Assembly (NCBI GenBank): GCA_001508335.1
Contig: LGFX01000004.1
Coordinates: forward strand, 190,275 to 254,274
DNA: 64,000 nucleotides
Direction of reading: 5' to 3'
Source: a candidate division TA06 bacterium 32_111
GTDB taxonomy: Bacteria; Hydrothermota; 32-111
Shown: positions 28,279 to 36,603 of the stretch, one piece after another
Position numbering within the stretch: position 1 is the first letter of the stretch
Layout: every line of letters starts with the position of its first letter
Notes under the pieces: model-generated
Told to the model about the DNA's origin: nothing
Seen by the model: only the letters and a program-made list of their open reading frames with translations
Databases searched by the model: none
Program-made: the position numbers and the translations under genes

Positions 28279-29609
28279 TGTAAAAATTCCTTTAAAATTT
28301 TGACAGTTTCAAACATTTCAAAAAGATGTGAACCTTTGATCAGTATGGTGTCATTCTCTTTAACATATTTTTTCAAAAATTCCTCAAGTTTAGATCTTTT
28401 TTCAAAATGGTATTTTTCTCCACTAAAGGTTAAATTGATAAATTTCGAGTACTCTCCAACTGTCATAAGAACATCTATTCTGTTATCGTTCAATATTTCA
28501 CCTATCTTCCTATGAAGATTTTCAGATTCCTTTCCAAGTTCAAGCATATCTGAAAGAACGGCAATTTTTCTTGAATTGAATTTTGAAAGAACCTCTATTC
28601 CATTTTTCATCGATGCTGGATTCGCATTGTAAGAATCATCTATTATTGTTATACCCTTTACAGAAAAAATGTTCATTCTGTTTTCCGATGGATAAAAATT
28701 TTCCAGACCTTTCTTTAAGTCGATCTCTATAATTTTATCAAAAAACTTTTTTAAAGTATAAACTACCAAAAAAGAGTATATACCACCTATTCCCGGAATA
28801 TTTATTCTGTACTCCTTTTTATCGATGAAGATTTTAGAGAACCTTTTTTCTATTTCAAACTTTTCAGGAAAAATATCATTGATATTTTTTAAACCAAAGG
28901 TTATGTGTTTAATTTTGTTTGGAAATTTTTTTAAAATATAAGGGTTATCTCCATTTATCACAACAGGGTAATCGTTTTTATAATTTTCTAATATTTCGAA
29001 TTTAGCAGAAATTATCTGATCGAAAGATTCAAAATTTCCTATGTGGGATTCGTTAATCGTAGTTATTATGACTATATCAGGATCAACGGTTCTACTCAAA
29101 ATGGATAGTTCACCGATTGAGTTCATTCCCATTTCAAGTATCAGGTATTTAGTTTTTCTATCAACTCTGAAAATGTTCAATGGAACACCTATAAGGTTGT
29201 TGGTATTTCCCCTTGTTCCTATCTTACTTTGATCTTTTATTGTTGAAAGAAGCAGATCCTTTGTTGTTGTTTTACCATTCGAACCTGTTATTCCAATTTT
29301 TAAAGGATTGAACATTTTAAGATACTCTTTTGCTAAAAGGTTCAAAGATTTTGTTGTATCGTTTACCTTTATATAGGGAAGATCCTTTAAATCCTTTTCA
29401 CTCAATGTTAGAATTGCACCTTTTTGGAAACTCTCCTTTATAAAATCATGCCCATCAAATTTTTCTCCTTTGATGGGAACGAAGAGTGAATTTTTTGAGA
29501 TATTCCGGCTGTCAGTTGAAACCTCTTCTATAAAGTTTTGAGGATCTTTTATGTTGTAACCTTTACCTTCTGTTGCTTTTAAGATAAAATCAAAATTTAT
29601 TTTTTCCAT
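28275..29609 (-). CDS. murF: UDP-MurNAc-tripeptide--D-alanyl-D-alanine ligase
   Basis: 444 residues. VSTDSRNISKNSLFVPIKGEKFDGHDF N-terminal UDP-binding part, GITGSNGKTTTKDLL ATP loop, LEMGMNSIGELS, INESHIGNF, and DDSYNANPASM with the N-A-N-P signature of MurF. Adds D-Ala-D-Ala. No ddl (D-Ala-D-Ala ligase) gene lies in this cluster. Confidence 0.97.
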   Translation of the reverse strand: MEKINFDFILKATEGKGYNIKDPQNFIEEVSTDSRNISKNSLFVPIKGEKFDGHDFIKESFQKGAILTLSEKDLKDLPYIKVNDTTKSLNLLAKEYLKMFNPLKIGITGSNGKTTTKDLLLSTIKDQSKIGTRGNTNNLIGVPLNIFRVDRKTKYLILEMGMNSIGELSILSRTVDPDIVIITTINESHIGNFESFDQIISAKFEILENYKNDYPVVINGDNPYILKKFPNKIKHITFGLKNINDIFPEKFEIEKRFSKIFIDKKEYRINIPGIGGIYSFLVVYTLKKFFDKIIEIDLKKGLENFYPSENRMNIFSVKGITIIDDSYNANPASMKNGIEVLSKFNSRKIAVLSDMLELGKESENLHRKIGEILNDNRIDVLMTVGEYSKFINLTFSGEKYHFEKRSKLEEFLKKYVKENDTILIKGSHLFEMFETVKILKEFLQ

Positions 29610-29611
29610 AA

Positions 29612-31060
29612 CTATTTCATAAAACTTTTTACAATTTCACTATCATCGAAGTGGTATTTTTTATTCTGTATTATTTGGTAGTTCTCATGCCCTTTACCGG
29701 CTATTATTATCGAATCTTTTTCCTTTGCATAATTGAATGCGAGTTTTATAGCATTTTTACGGTTAACTTCTACAATATAATTTTTTTCTGTTATACCTTT
29801 TATTATTTCATCTATTATTCTGTTGGGGTCCTCATTTCTTGGATTGTCCGAAGTAAGAATAACAATGTCTGAAAGGTGGGAGGCGATTTTTCCCATTATG
29901 GGTCTTTTCTCTTCATCCCTATTTCCACCACAGCCAAAAACTGTAATGACTTTACCTAAAGTCAATCTTCTCACTGTTTTTATAAGTCTTTCAAGTGAAT
30001 CAGGGGTATGTGCATAGTCGACTATGATTTTAAATCCTCTCTTATCATAGTATATTTCATACCTTCCTTTTACCGGGTGTGCTTTTTTCAAACCTTCTTT
30101 AATTTTTTCAAAAGGAATATCTAAGGAAAAACATGTCAGAAATGCTGATGCACAGTTGTATATATTCGGTTCTCCTATAAGTTTTGTTTCTAAATGATAA
30201 TTTTTGTTTTCAACTTTATCTAATATCGAGAATGAAGAGCCATCAAGCGTAAGTTTTTCTATTTTGATCTGAAATCTTGCTTTTAGATTTTTTATTCCAT
30301 AAGTGAAAATATTCTTAGTTTTTGACGCTTTAACAAAGTAATCTGAACTCGGATCGTCGAGGTTGATTATGCTGCTTCCATTCTCCTTAACGAGAGAAAA
30401 AAGCAAAAGTTTAGAATCTCTATAATCATCCATAGTTTTGTGAAAATCAAGATGATCCTGGGTAAGATTTGTAAAGATAACTGACTGAAACTCTATCCCG
30501 TTTATCCTTTTTAATTTAAGACCATGACTGGAAACCTCCATAACAGCATAATCAACATTTTCATCAACCATTTTTTTGAAAAGTTTTATCAGAGTCAAAG
30601 TGTTTGGTGTAGTATTTACAGATTCGTATTCTTTTTTATTTATTATAGTTTTTATCGTTCCTACCAATCCAGTCCTGTAATCTATATCAAGGATTGATTT
30701 TATAAGGTATGTTGTTGTTGTTTTTCCATTGGTTCCTGTTACGCCGATAGTTTTGATTTTTTTGAAAGGATTTTTGTAGAGTTTGTTCGCAATGATTTTT
30801 ATATCATTTTGGATATCCTTTGAAACTATTACCGGAATTTTAAGTTTCTCTGTTGCTTTTTCTTCAGTTAAAACAGCTACAGCACCTTTCTTAATCGCAT
30901 CTTTTATAAAAATGTTACCATCATAGTTGTTACCTTTTATTGCAACAAAAATAGAACCTTTTACAACATTTCTTGAATCGTCTGTAATGTCTCCAACTTC
31001 AACATTTTTTAAATTCAACATTTTCACTTCAAGATCTTTTAGCAACTCTTTTAGTTCCAT
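29612..31060 (-). CDS. murE: UDP-MurNAc-L-Ala-D-Glu--meso-DAP ligase
   Basis: 482 residues. DDSRNVVKGSIFVAIKGNNYDGN, GVTGTNGKTTTTYL, MEVSSHGL and VDYAHTPDSL. The substrate motif DNPRNEDP at residue 405 is the DNPR signature of enzymes adding meso-diaminopimelate rather than lysine. This tells us the peptidoglycan is DAP type, as expected for a diderm. Starts 32 bases inside the end of ftsI. Confidence 0.97.
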   Translation of the reverse strand: MELKELLKDLEVKMLNLKNVEVGDITDDSRNVVKGSIFVAIKGNNYDGNIFIKDAIKKGAVAVLTEEKATEKLKIPVIVSKDIQNDIKIIANKLYKNPFKKIKTIGVTGTNGKTTTTYLIKSILDIDYRTGLVGTIKTIINKKEYESVNTTPNTLTLIKLFKKMVDENVDYAVMEVSSHGLKLKRINGIEFQSVIFTNLTQDHLDFHKTMDDYRDSKLLLFSLVKENGSSIINLDDPSSDYFVKASKTKNIFTYGIKNLKARFQIKIEKLTLDGSSFSILDKVENKNYHLETKLIGEPNIYNCASAFLTCFSLDIPFEKIKEGLKKAHPVKGRYEIYYDKRGFKIIVDYAHTPDSLERLIKTVRRLTLGKVITVFGCGGNRDEEKRPIMGKIASHLSDIVILTSDNPRNEDPNRIIDEIIKGITEKNYIVEVNRKNAIKLAFNYAKEKDSIIIAGKGHENYQIIQNKKYHFDDSEIVKSFMK

Positions 31061-32774
31061 TTTTAATAATCTCCCTATCCTCCTGAACTAAAAACCTGTA
31101 CTCATCAAGGTTTATTATCCTTTTAACAACCTCTGCGAACATTGGGGCAGTTGTTTCACTAGCCCAGTACCGGTTTTTAGGTTCATCTATTAGCGTTAAA
31201 ATTGTGAATTCTGGATCATCTGCGGGGAAGAATCCCACGAAGGATGAAATATAATATCCTTTTCTGTAACCTACATTTTCAATATATTTTTCAGCGGTTC
31301 CAGTTTTACCTGCAACCGAAATACCATCCACTTTGGCTTTTATTCCAGTTCCATTTTCAACAGTCGCTTTTAACAGTTCCTTTAACTTGAAAGCGACCTT
31401 TTCATCAAGAACTTTTTTTCTAATTTTTTTTGACGAGGATTTGCCTCCGGCTTCTTTTACAATTTTTGGGTTTATGTATACACCATTGTTTGCAATAGAG
31501 TTGTATGCTGAAATGAGTTGTAAAGCTGTTACACTTATTCCTTGTCCGAAACATAAATTAGCAAAATTAATGTCTTTACATTTGTTGATGCTGATCAAGT
31601 TACCGACCTGTTCGCCTGGAAAACCTGCCTCTGTTTTTGAAAGAAAATTTAACCTTCTAACCATATTGTAAACTTTTTCTTTACCAAGTTTTTTACCAAG
31701 ATTAACGAAACCTATGTTACTTGAATAGATGAAAGATTCTTTAAAATTCAATCTTCCAAAATTGTGTGAATCGGTTATCCTCCTTCTGGAAATTATTAAC
31801 GTATCCTCATTTTCTTCTTTTAAAAGTAAGGATGTGTCTATTTTTGATTCAAAAGCAACTGCAGCTAAAACTATCTTAAAAACCGATCCAGGTTCAAAGA
31901 GGTTTGTTGCAGCATAGTTTTTATAGGTAGAGAGATCACCAAATCCATGGAGGTTCGAGTTGTAGGAAGGATATTCCGCAACAGCAAAAAGTTCACCGGT
32001 TTTACTTTTTAAAACTATAATAACAGCTTTTTTAGCAGAATATTCTTCACAAAAATCTTTCGCTATGTTGTAACATGCTTCCTGGAATCTGTAATCTATT
32101 GTTAAAACAATATCTTTCCCTTTTTTTGCAGGCTTATCATCGTTCAAAGGATGTTTATAAATTTTTCCGTTTGGTTTTTTTTGATAAGATATGTAACCAT
32201 CTTTCCCTTTAAGTATCTTATCGTACTTGTATTCTAAACCTTCAAGTCCCACATCATCCATTCCAACGAAACCTACGATGTTTGAGAAAATCTCCGGTTT
32301 GTTGTAGAATCTTGTTTTTTCCTCTTTCACGATTATACCCTGATATCTTTTTTTCAACTTTAAAGCGAGTTCCTCTTCAACGTTAAATTTTATTGGAACC
32401 CATTCCAGTCTTGAATTCAGTTTTTTTATCGCTGTATTATAGTCAACGATACAATTTTCAGAAAGGATACTTGCAACATCCTCTTTGCTTTTTATTAGAT
32501 TTTTTGAAACATATATGTTGTATGAATTTATATTTGTTGCTATTTCATAACCATTTCGATCCTTTATAATTCCTCTTTCAGCTTTATCAAATAATCTGAT
32601 GGAACTTTTATTTCTGTAGATATCGTCAATAGAATGATAATAAAAAAGTATAATCTGTTTATAGAAGAGATTAAAAATTAAAGTCAGAACAAAAAGAGTA
32701 ATAAAAATACTCAAAAGATTTTTCAAAAGAATGTTTATACCTTTTTCTTTTCTATTTTTTAGATATCCATTCAT
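31029..32774 (-). CDS. ftsI: division transpeptidase (class B PBP, FtsI/PBP3)
   Basis: 581 residues. One N-terminal membrane anchor (~18-45), a pedestal domain (RGIIKDRNGYEIAT), and a transpeptidase domain with catalytic Ser297 in SVFK, the second motif SSN at 351-353 and KTGT at 490-493. No PASTA repeats at the C-terminus. Cross-links septal peptidoglycan with FtsW. Follows ftsL with a 23-base overlap. Confidence 0.95.
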   Translation of the reverse strand: MNGYLKNRKEKGINILLKNLLSIFITLFVLTLIFNLFYKQIILFYYHSIDDIYRNKSSIRLFDKAERGIIKDRNGYEIATNINSYNIYVSKNLIKSKEDVASILSENCIVDYNTAIKKLNSRLEWVPIKFNVEEELALKLKKRYQGIIVKEEKTRFYNKPEIFSNIVGFVGMDDVGLEGLEYKYDKILKGKDGYISYQKKPNGKIYKHPLNDDKPAKKGKDIVLTIDYRFQEACYNIAKDFCEEYSAKKAVIIVLKSKTGELFAVAEYPSYNSNLHGFGDLSTYKNYAATNLFEPGSVFKIVLAAVAFESKIDTSLLLKEENEDTLIISRRRITDSHNFGRLNFKESFIYSSNIGFVNLGKKLGKEKVYNMVRRLNFLSKTEAGFPGEQVGNLISINKCKDINFANLCFGQGISVTALQLISAYNSIANNGVYINPKIVKEAGGKSSSKKIRKKVLDEKVAFKLKELLKATVENGTGIKAKVDGISVAGKTGTAEKYIENVGYRKGYYISSFVGFFPADDPEFTILTLIDEPKNRYWASETTAPMFAEVVKRIINLDEYRFLVQEDREIIKNGTKRVAKRS

Positions 32775-33009
32775 AATCTTTTCCAGAAGGGTATCTTAAC
32801 CCCAAAGTTTCAAAAGCAAATTTTTCCAACCTTGTTATCGAAGTAAGATAATCTATCTTTAATATCAGTTCAGTTTTTTCCTTTTGATTATCTACCAACT
32901 CTTTCTTTAAAGAATTATTTGAAATTGTAATCTTAATCAGATAAAACCTTGTTAAAGGGAAAAGTAAAAGATAAACAAGGATTGAGATTATTAATAAATA
33001 TTTTTTCAT
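32752..33009 (-). CDS. ftsL: FtsL-like divisome protein
   Basis: 85 residues: one N-terminal membrane helix (~4-27), then a short coiled-coil/leucine-zipper region (NSLKKELVDNQKEKTELILKI shortened here) ending near the C-terminus with TLGLRYP, similar to the A-x-x-L-G-M-x-x-P ending of FtsL/FtsB. Called mostly by topology and its canonical place between rsmH and ftsI. Confidence 0.8.
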   Translation of the reverse strand: MKKYLLIISILVYLLLFPLTRFYLIKITISNNSLKKELVDNQKEKTELILKIDYLTSITRLEKFAFETLGLRYPSGKDYEWISKK

Positions 33010-33845
33010 ACTCTTTCTAAAACCCTTATCTTGGCAGATTTTGCTCTTTTGTTAGATATTATCTCTTCGTACTTCGGTTTTATAACTTTTTTATGGACAG
33101 GTAGAAAATCGGTAGAACTTTTAAAATGATTTTTTACCAGCCTGTCTTCAATTGAATGATATGTAATTATAACCACGCGACACTTCCGATTAGTTATAAA
33201 TGGTAATCTGTTTAAAAGTATTTGAAGGGAATTCAACTCATCGTTAACGAAAATCCTGAAAGCCATAAAAACTCTTTTTAACCCTTTCGATATATCCCTT
33301 CCTTTTTTACCTTTTATTATCGCATCCTTTAGATCAAAAGTTGTTTTTAACTTATTCTTCTGAATTTTTTGAAAGATCTCTTTAGCGATATTGTAAGAAT
33401 CGTATTCATCCGAGTAATTCTTTATTATTGATGCAATCTGAGAAATATCCATATTTAAAATTTCAGAGAATCTATTATTTTCATCGGTATCCATCCTCAA
33501 ATCAAGTGGAGCATTGTATCTGTAAGAAAAACCTCTTTTGGGTGTATCGTACTGAAAAGATGAAACACCCAGATCCAAAAGGATTCCATCGAATTTAAAA
33601 TCCAAGGCTATATCTTTAAAATTCATTTTTAAGACAATAACATTTTTGTTTTCTTTAAAAATCTGTTTCAGATGCTCAAATGCGAAGGGATCTCTATCAA
33701 CAACTACAAGTTTTCCTCTTTCAGATAATTTTTCAAGAATCTTTTTTGAGTGTCCACCGAAACCTGCTGTTAGATCCGCATAGATTCCATCATCCCGTAT
33801 ATTCAAGTTTTCGATTACACTTTCCACCATTACGGGTTGATGCAT
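33006..33845 (-). CDS. rsmH: 16S rRNA m4C1402 methyltransferase RsmH (MraW)
   Basis: 279 residues. HQPVMVESVIENL start, SAM loop DLTAGFGGHSKKIL, DRDPFAF, GILLDLGVSSFQYD, RGFSYRYNAPLDLRMD and the C-terminal VVITYHSIEDRLVKNHF. Methylates N4 of C1402 in the ribosomal P site. Two bases after the STAS gene and overlapping ftsL by four bases. Confidence 0.97.
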   Translation of the reverse strand: MHQPVMVESVIENLNIRDDGIYADLTAGFGGHSKKILEKLSERGKLVVVDRDPFAFEHLKQIFKENKNVIVLKMNFKDIALDFKFDGILLDLGVSSFQYDTPKRGFSYRYNAPLDLRMDTDENNRFSEILNMDISQIASIIKNYSDEYDSYNIAKEIFQKIQKNKLKTTFDLKDAIIKGKKGRDISKGLKRVFMAFRIFVNDELNSLQILLNRLPFITNRKCRVVIITYHSIEDRLVKNHFKSSTDFLPVHKKVIKPKYEEIISNKRAKSAKIRVLERV

Positions 33846-33847
33846 AA

Positions 33848-34189
33848 TCAGATTTTCAATTCAACAATGTTTTTTGCTGAAACTAAGTCTTTTGTTGTGT
33901 CATAAACTATATCGTAATCAAAGAGCGAAATTACAGTTAGTATGTAAGGATCTTTGCATACGATTTTTAAAGGTAGACATCTTTTTAAAAATAATCTCTT
34001 TATCCCTCTTAAAAGTAAACCGATTTTGTAATGTGCGTTTTTTAAATTTCTTAAATCTATTATCAGAGGTTTATTCTGATTGGCGAGTGTCTGCATTGTT
34101 TCCCTGAGTTCCTTGAGATCATCCAAGTAAATATTGCCTGAAATTTTCAAAAGAGAATATGATGCTTTTTTTTCCAAATAGAGTTTCAT
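33848..34189 (-). CDS. STAS-domain protein (anti-anti-sigma-like) inside the mra operon
   Basis: 113 residues. Alternating strand-helix pattern of a STAS domain: LLKISGNIYLDDLKELRETM, then PLIIDLRNLKNAHYKIGLLLRGI. The usual STAS phospho-acceptor region (D-L-S/T-x-V-x-x-I-D/S-S) reads DLRNLKNAHYKIG, so no clear phosphorylatable Ser is present. Its ATG overlaps the mraZ stop (TAATG) and rsmH follows after two bases, so it is co-transcribed with division genes. STAS proteins typically relay partner-switching signals; what this one binds is unknown. Confidence 0.65.
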   Translation of the reverse strand: MKLYLEKKASYSLLKISGNIYLDDLKELRETMQTLANQNKPLIIDLRNLKNAHYKIGLLLRGIKRLFLKRCLPLKIVCKDPYILTVISLFDYDIVYDTTKDLVSAKNIVELKI

Positions 34190-34626
34190 TATAAACCTAC
34201 CTTTTTAAATAGATCTATCTTTTCGGAAAGGAGTTTTCTGTTGAATTCTTCATGTATATCTGGATTCCAGAAATCGAGTTTATCTTTTGCACCAACTATT
34301 TTAACTTCATTTTTTAGATTTGCATGATCGAGTAACTGTTGTGGTATTGAAATTCTCCAAAGTGAATCCCGAGCAACTTTTCTTGAATTAGCGAATATCG
34401 TATTGATTATTATGCTTTTTTCCTCTTCCGATTCCAACTTTTCAATCTTTTCCTCAAGTTTCAAAAAGGATAGTTCCGGGTACACGTGTAAAACTTTTTC
34501 TCTACCGGGGATTACGAAAAATATTTTTGAAGCGAGATTCTCCCTGAACACAGATGGAATTATTATTCTACCATTCTCTTCAATGTTTACTATTTTAAAT
34601 CCGATGAATCTCAACTTTGTTTCCAT
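34189..34626 (-). CDS. mraZ: transcriptional regulator MraZ
   Basis: 145 residues from the ATG at 34626. Two SpoVT/AbrB-like swapped-hairpin repeats: ENGRIIIPSVFRENL (near residue 17) and RDSLWRISIPQQLLDHANL (near residue 85), matching the D-x-K-G-R-x-x-x-P and D-x-x-G-R-x-x-I-P motifs. An in-frame ATG at 34656 would add 10 residues, but those codons are the MraZ operator repeats themselves and lie next to the -10 box, upstream of the predicted transcription start; GGAG lies just before 34626. MraZ autoregulates the mra operon. Confidence 0.93.
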   Translation of the reverse strand: METKLRFIGFKIVNIEENGRIIIPSVFRENLASKIFFVIPGREKVLHVYPELSFLKLEEKIEKLESEEEKSIIINTIFANSRKVARDSLWRISIPQQLLDHANLKNEVKIVGAKDKLDFWNPDIHEEFNRKLLSEKIDLFKKVGL

Positions 34627-34675
34627 GGTACTCCATTTTTTACCATTTTTTACCATATTTTACCTTTTTGCTCCA
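34623..34675 (-). promoter_or_regulatory. MraZ operator: six TGG-type boxes at 10-bp spacing
   Basis: On the minus strand, TGG or AGG triplets start at 34675, 34665 (AGG), 34655, 34645, 34635 and 34625, an exact 10-bp period, most within the context ATGGTAAAAA or ATGGAG. MraZ of E. coli and others binds TGGGN-type repeats with the same 10-bp period at its own promoter. Here the boxes cover the -10 box and transcription start and end at the start codon, as expected for repression. Confidence 0.8.
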
Positions 34676-34684
34676 TTTTGTCAA
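34657..34684 (-). promoter_or_regulatory. promoter of the mra/dcw operon
   Basis: Perfect TTGACA (34684-34679), 16-base spacer, TAAAAT (34662-34657). Predicted initiation about 34650, giving a ~24-base leader that carries MraZ boxes and a GGAG before the ATG at 34626. No other strong promoter was noticed within the 16-kb gene cluster. Confidence 0.75.
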
Positions 34685-34705
34685 TAGGAAAAATAAAATT
34701 TTTTA

Positions 34706-34733
34706 TTGACTTGTTAAAAAAGTTTCTTATAAT
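34706..34733 (+). promoter_or_regulatory. promoter for the M23 peptidase operon, leaderless geometry
   Basis: TTGACT (34706-34711), 16 bases, consensus TATAAT (34728-34733), seven bases, ATG at 34741. No Shine-Dalgarno. It diverges from the mra promoter; the two -35 boxes are only about 21 bases apart, so factors bound at one promoter could affect the other. Confidence 0.7.
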
Positions 34734-34740
34734 AATTTTT

Positions 34741-35664
34741 ATGAAAAGAAAAGTTTCTATAATTTTACATAACGAATATGTTTCTTCAGGCAAACCTATA
34801 GTATTTAATTTTGAGACAAGAAAGTTGAAAATATTTTTTTTGATGGTAGTTTCTCTTTTTCTCTTTTCAACATCTGTTCTATCCTTTTCCTTTTTAAACA
34901 ACCTTAATCCGGAATCTTTGATAGAAATTTATTCTAAAAGAGATTTTTATATTTCTTCGATTTCAAAAAACTTGAACCTTCTTGAAAACAATATTAAAAA
35001 GGTAAACAACCTTATAGAGTATGAAAAAAAATTAAGGATCCTTGCCAGTCTTGACCCGCTTTCCGATGATATAAGGCAGTTAGGTCTTGGTGGTAATCAA
35101 AGTGAAGACCAGAGGTTTAAGAAATTCGATCCATTAACAAAAAAGTTGATCGCAAATGTGGATCAAAAGTTGATGCATCTTGAAAAGGTTATAGAATTTG
35201 AAAAAAGTAATTTTACAAAAATTGAAAAAACTCTTGATGAACATTATAAACTGTTAAAACACACTCCATCTGTTGTTCCAACTGAAGGAAGGATAATGAG
35301 TGGATTCGGTTATAGGATAGATCCTTTCACAAAAGGTTCCGAATTTCATACTGGAATAGATATTGCAAACCAATCAAATCCACCAATTTATGCTTCCGCT
35401 GATGGAGAGGTAATCTATGCAAATTATCTCTCAGGATATGGAAAAACAGTGAAAATTGATCATGGTTATGGTTACATTACAGTTTATGCTCACATGAAAA
35501 GTTTTAACGTCAAGGTAGGTGATAAAGTTAAAAGACATCAACTTATTGGTTATATGGGAAGTACAGGTAGATCAACTGGAACTCATCTCCATTATGAAGT
35601 TAGAATAGGTAACGAGAAAATAAATCCGATAAAATTTATTGATTTTGATTCTATTATTGAATAG
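34741..35664 (+). CDS. M23-family peptidoglycan peptidase
   Basis: 307 residues from the ATG at 34741; an in-frame start 63 bases earlier is inside the promoter and rejected. One membrane helix (~residues 28-50), a short coiled coil, and a C-terminal LytM/M23 domain (from about residue 180): FGYRIDPFTKGSEFHTGIDIA shows the His and Asp zinc ligands (HTGID), and GTHLHYEVR gives the HxH motif. Likely a periplasmic endopeptidase or divisome-type activator. Next to, but divergent from, the cell-wall operon. Followed directly by dusB. Confidence 0.88.
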   Translation: MKRKVSIILHNEYVSSGKPIVFNFETRKLKIFFLMVVSLFLFSTSVLSFSFLNNLNPESLIEIYSKRDFYISSISKNLNLLENNIKKVNNLIEYEKKLRILASLDPLSDDIRQLGLGGNQSEDQRFKKFDPLTKKLIANVDQKLMHLEKVIEFEKSNFTKIEKTLDEHYKLLKHTPSVVPTEGRIMSGFGYRIDPFTKGSEFHTGIDIANQSNPPIYASADGEVIYANYLSGYGKTVKIDHGYGYITVYAHMKSFNVKVGDKVKRHQLIGYMGSTGRSTGTHLHYEVRIGNEKINPIKFIDFDSIIE

Positions 35665-36603
35665 ATGGATGTCAGAGGGAAAATCTTTTTAGCCCCCCTT
35701 GCAGGAATTACAGATACATATTTCAGAAGAGTATGTAAATGGTTTGGAGTTGATATCACTTACAGTGAATTGATATCAGCTGATGGTCTTTACAGAAACT
35801 CTAAAAAAACTTTTCTTCTAACAAATTTTTCTGAGGAGGAAAGACCTTTCGGTATTCAGATTTTTGGAAAGGATCCTGAAATACTATCAAATGCAACAAT
35901 GAAGTTGAATGAACTTTTGCCTGATTTCCTTGATATAAATTTGGGATGTTCAGTTAAAAAGGTTGTTAAACAGGGATATGGCTCTGCACTCTTGAAAGAT
36001 TTTAGAAATCTGAAAGATGCTGTAATATCTGTAGTTTCTTCCACAAGGTTACCAGTATCATGTAAAATGAGGCTCGGATACAATATTGATAAAGGGATAA
36101 AGATTGCACAAATTCTTCAAGATTGTGGTGTTAGTTTTATCGCAGTGCATGGAAGAGTTGCAACTTCCTTGTTTTCAGGAAAAGCAGATTGGGAATCCAT
36201 AAAAAAAATAAAAGAGAATGTTAACATTCCAGTTATCGGTAATGGTGATCTCCAAACCCCAGAGGATGCTTTAATTTTGTGGGAAGAATCTAAAGTTGAT
36301 GGTATTATGATAGGTAGAGGCTCCCTCGGAAATCCATGGATATTTAAACAGATCAAAGATCTTATCAAAAATGGTAAGTACGAAAAACCAAGTCTAGAAG
36401 AGAAGGTGGATGTTTTGAGAAAACATTACAAACTCGCAACGGATGATGGAAAGAGGAAGGAAAATATATACATCATGAGAAAACATTTCCATTGGTATCT
36501 CAAAGGAGTTAAAAACATAAAAGTATTTAAAGAGAGAATAAATAGAACGACCGATTATTCAGAGATAATGGAAATTCTCAAAAGAATCGAAAAAAATGGA
36601 TAA
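35665..36603 (+). CDS. dusB: tRNA-dihydrouridine synthase (DusB-type)
   Basis: 312 residues, TIM-barrel flavoenzyme. LAPLAGITDTYFRRVC opening, INLGCSVKKVVKQGYGSALL with the catalytic Cys, CKMRLGYN, AVHGRVATSLFSGKADW and GDLQTPEDAL, IMIGRGSLGNPWIF. The usual NxGCP reads LGCS here, a conservative departure after the Cys. Reduces uridines in tRNA using FMN and NADPH. Start abuts the stop of the M23 gene with no ribosome site, so translation is probably coupled. Confidence 0.92.
   Translation: MDVRGKIFLAPLAGITDTYFRRVCKWFGVDITYSELISADGLYRNSKKTFLLTNFSEEERPFGIQIFGKDPEILSNATMKLNELLPDFLDINLGCSVKKVVKQGYGSALLKDFRNLKDAVISVVSSTRLPVSCKMRLGYNIDKGIKIAQILQDCGVSFIAVHGRVATSLFSGKADWESIKKIKENVNIPVIGNGDLQTPEDALILWEESKVDGIMIGRGSLGNPWIFKQIKDLIKNGKYEKPSLEEKVDVLRKHYKLATDDGKRKENIYIMRKHFHWYLKGVKNIKVFKERINRTTDYSEIMEILKRIEKNG

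Noticed and set aside
34627..34656. Longer MraZ from ATG 34656
   Set aside because: It lies next to the -10 box, upstream of the predicted transcription start, and its codons are the MraZ boxes.
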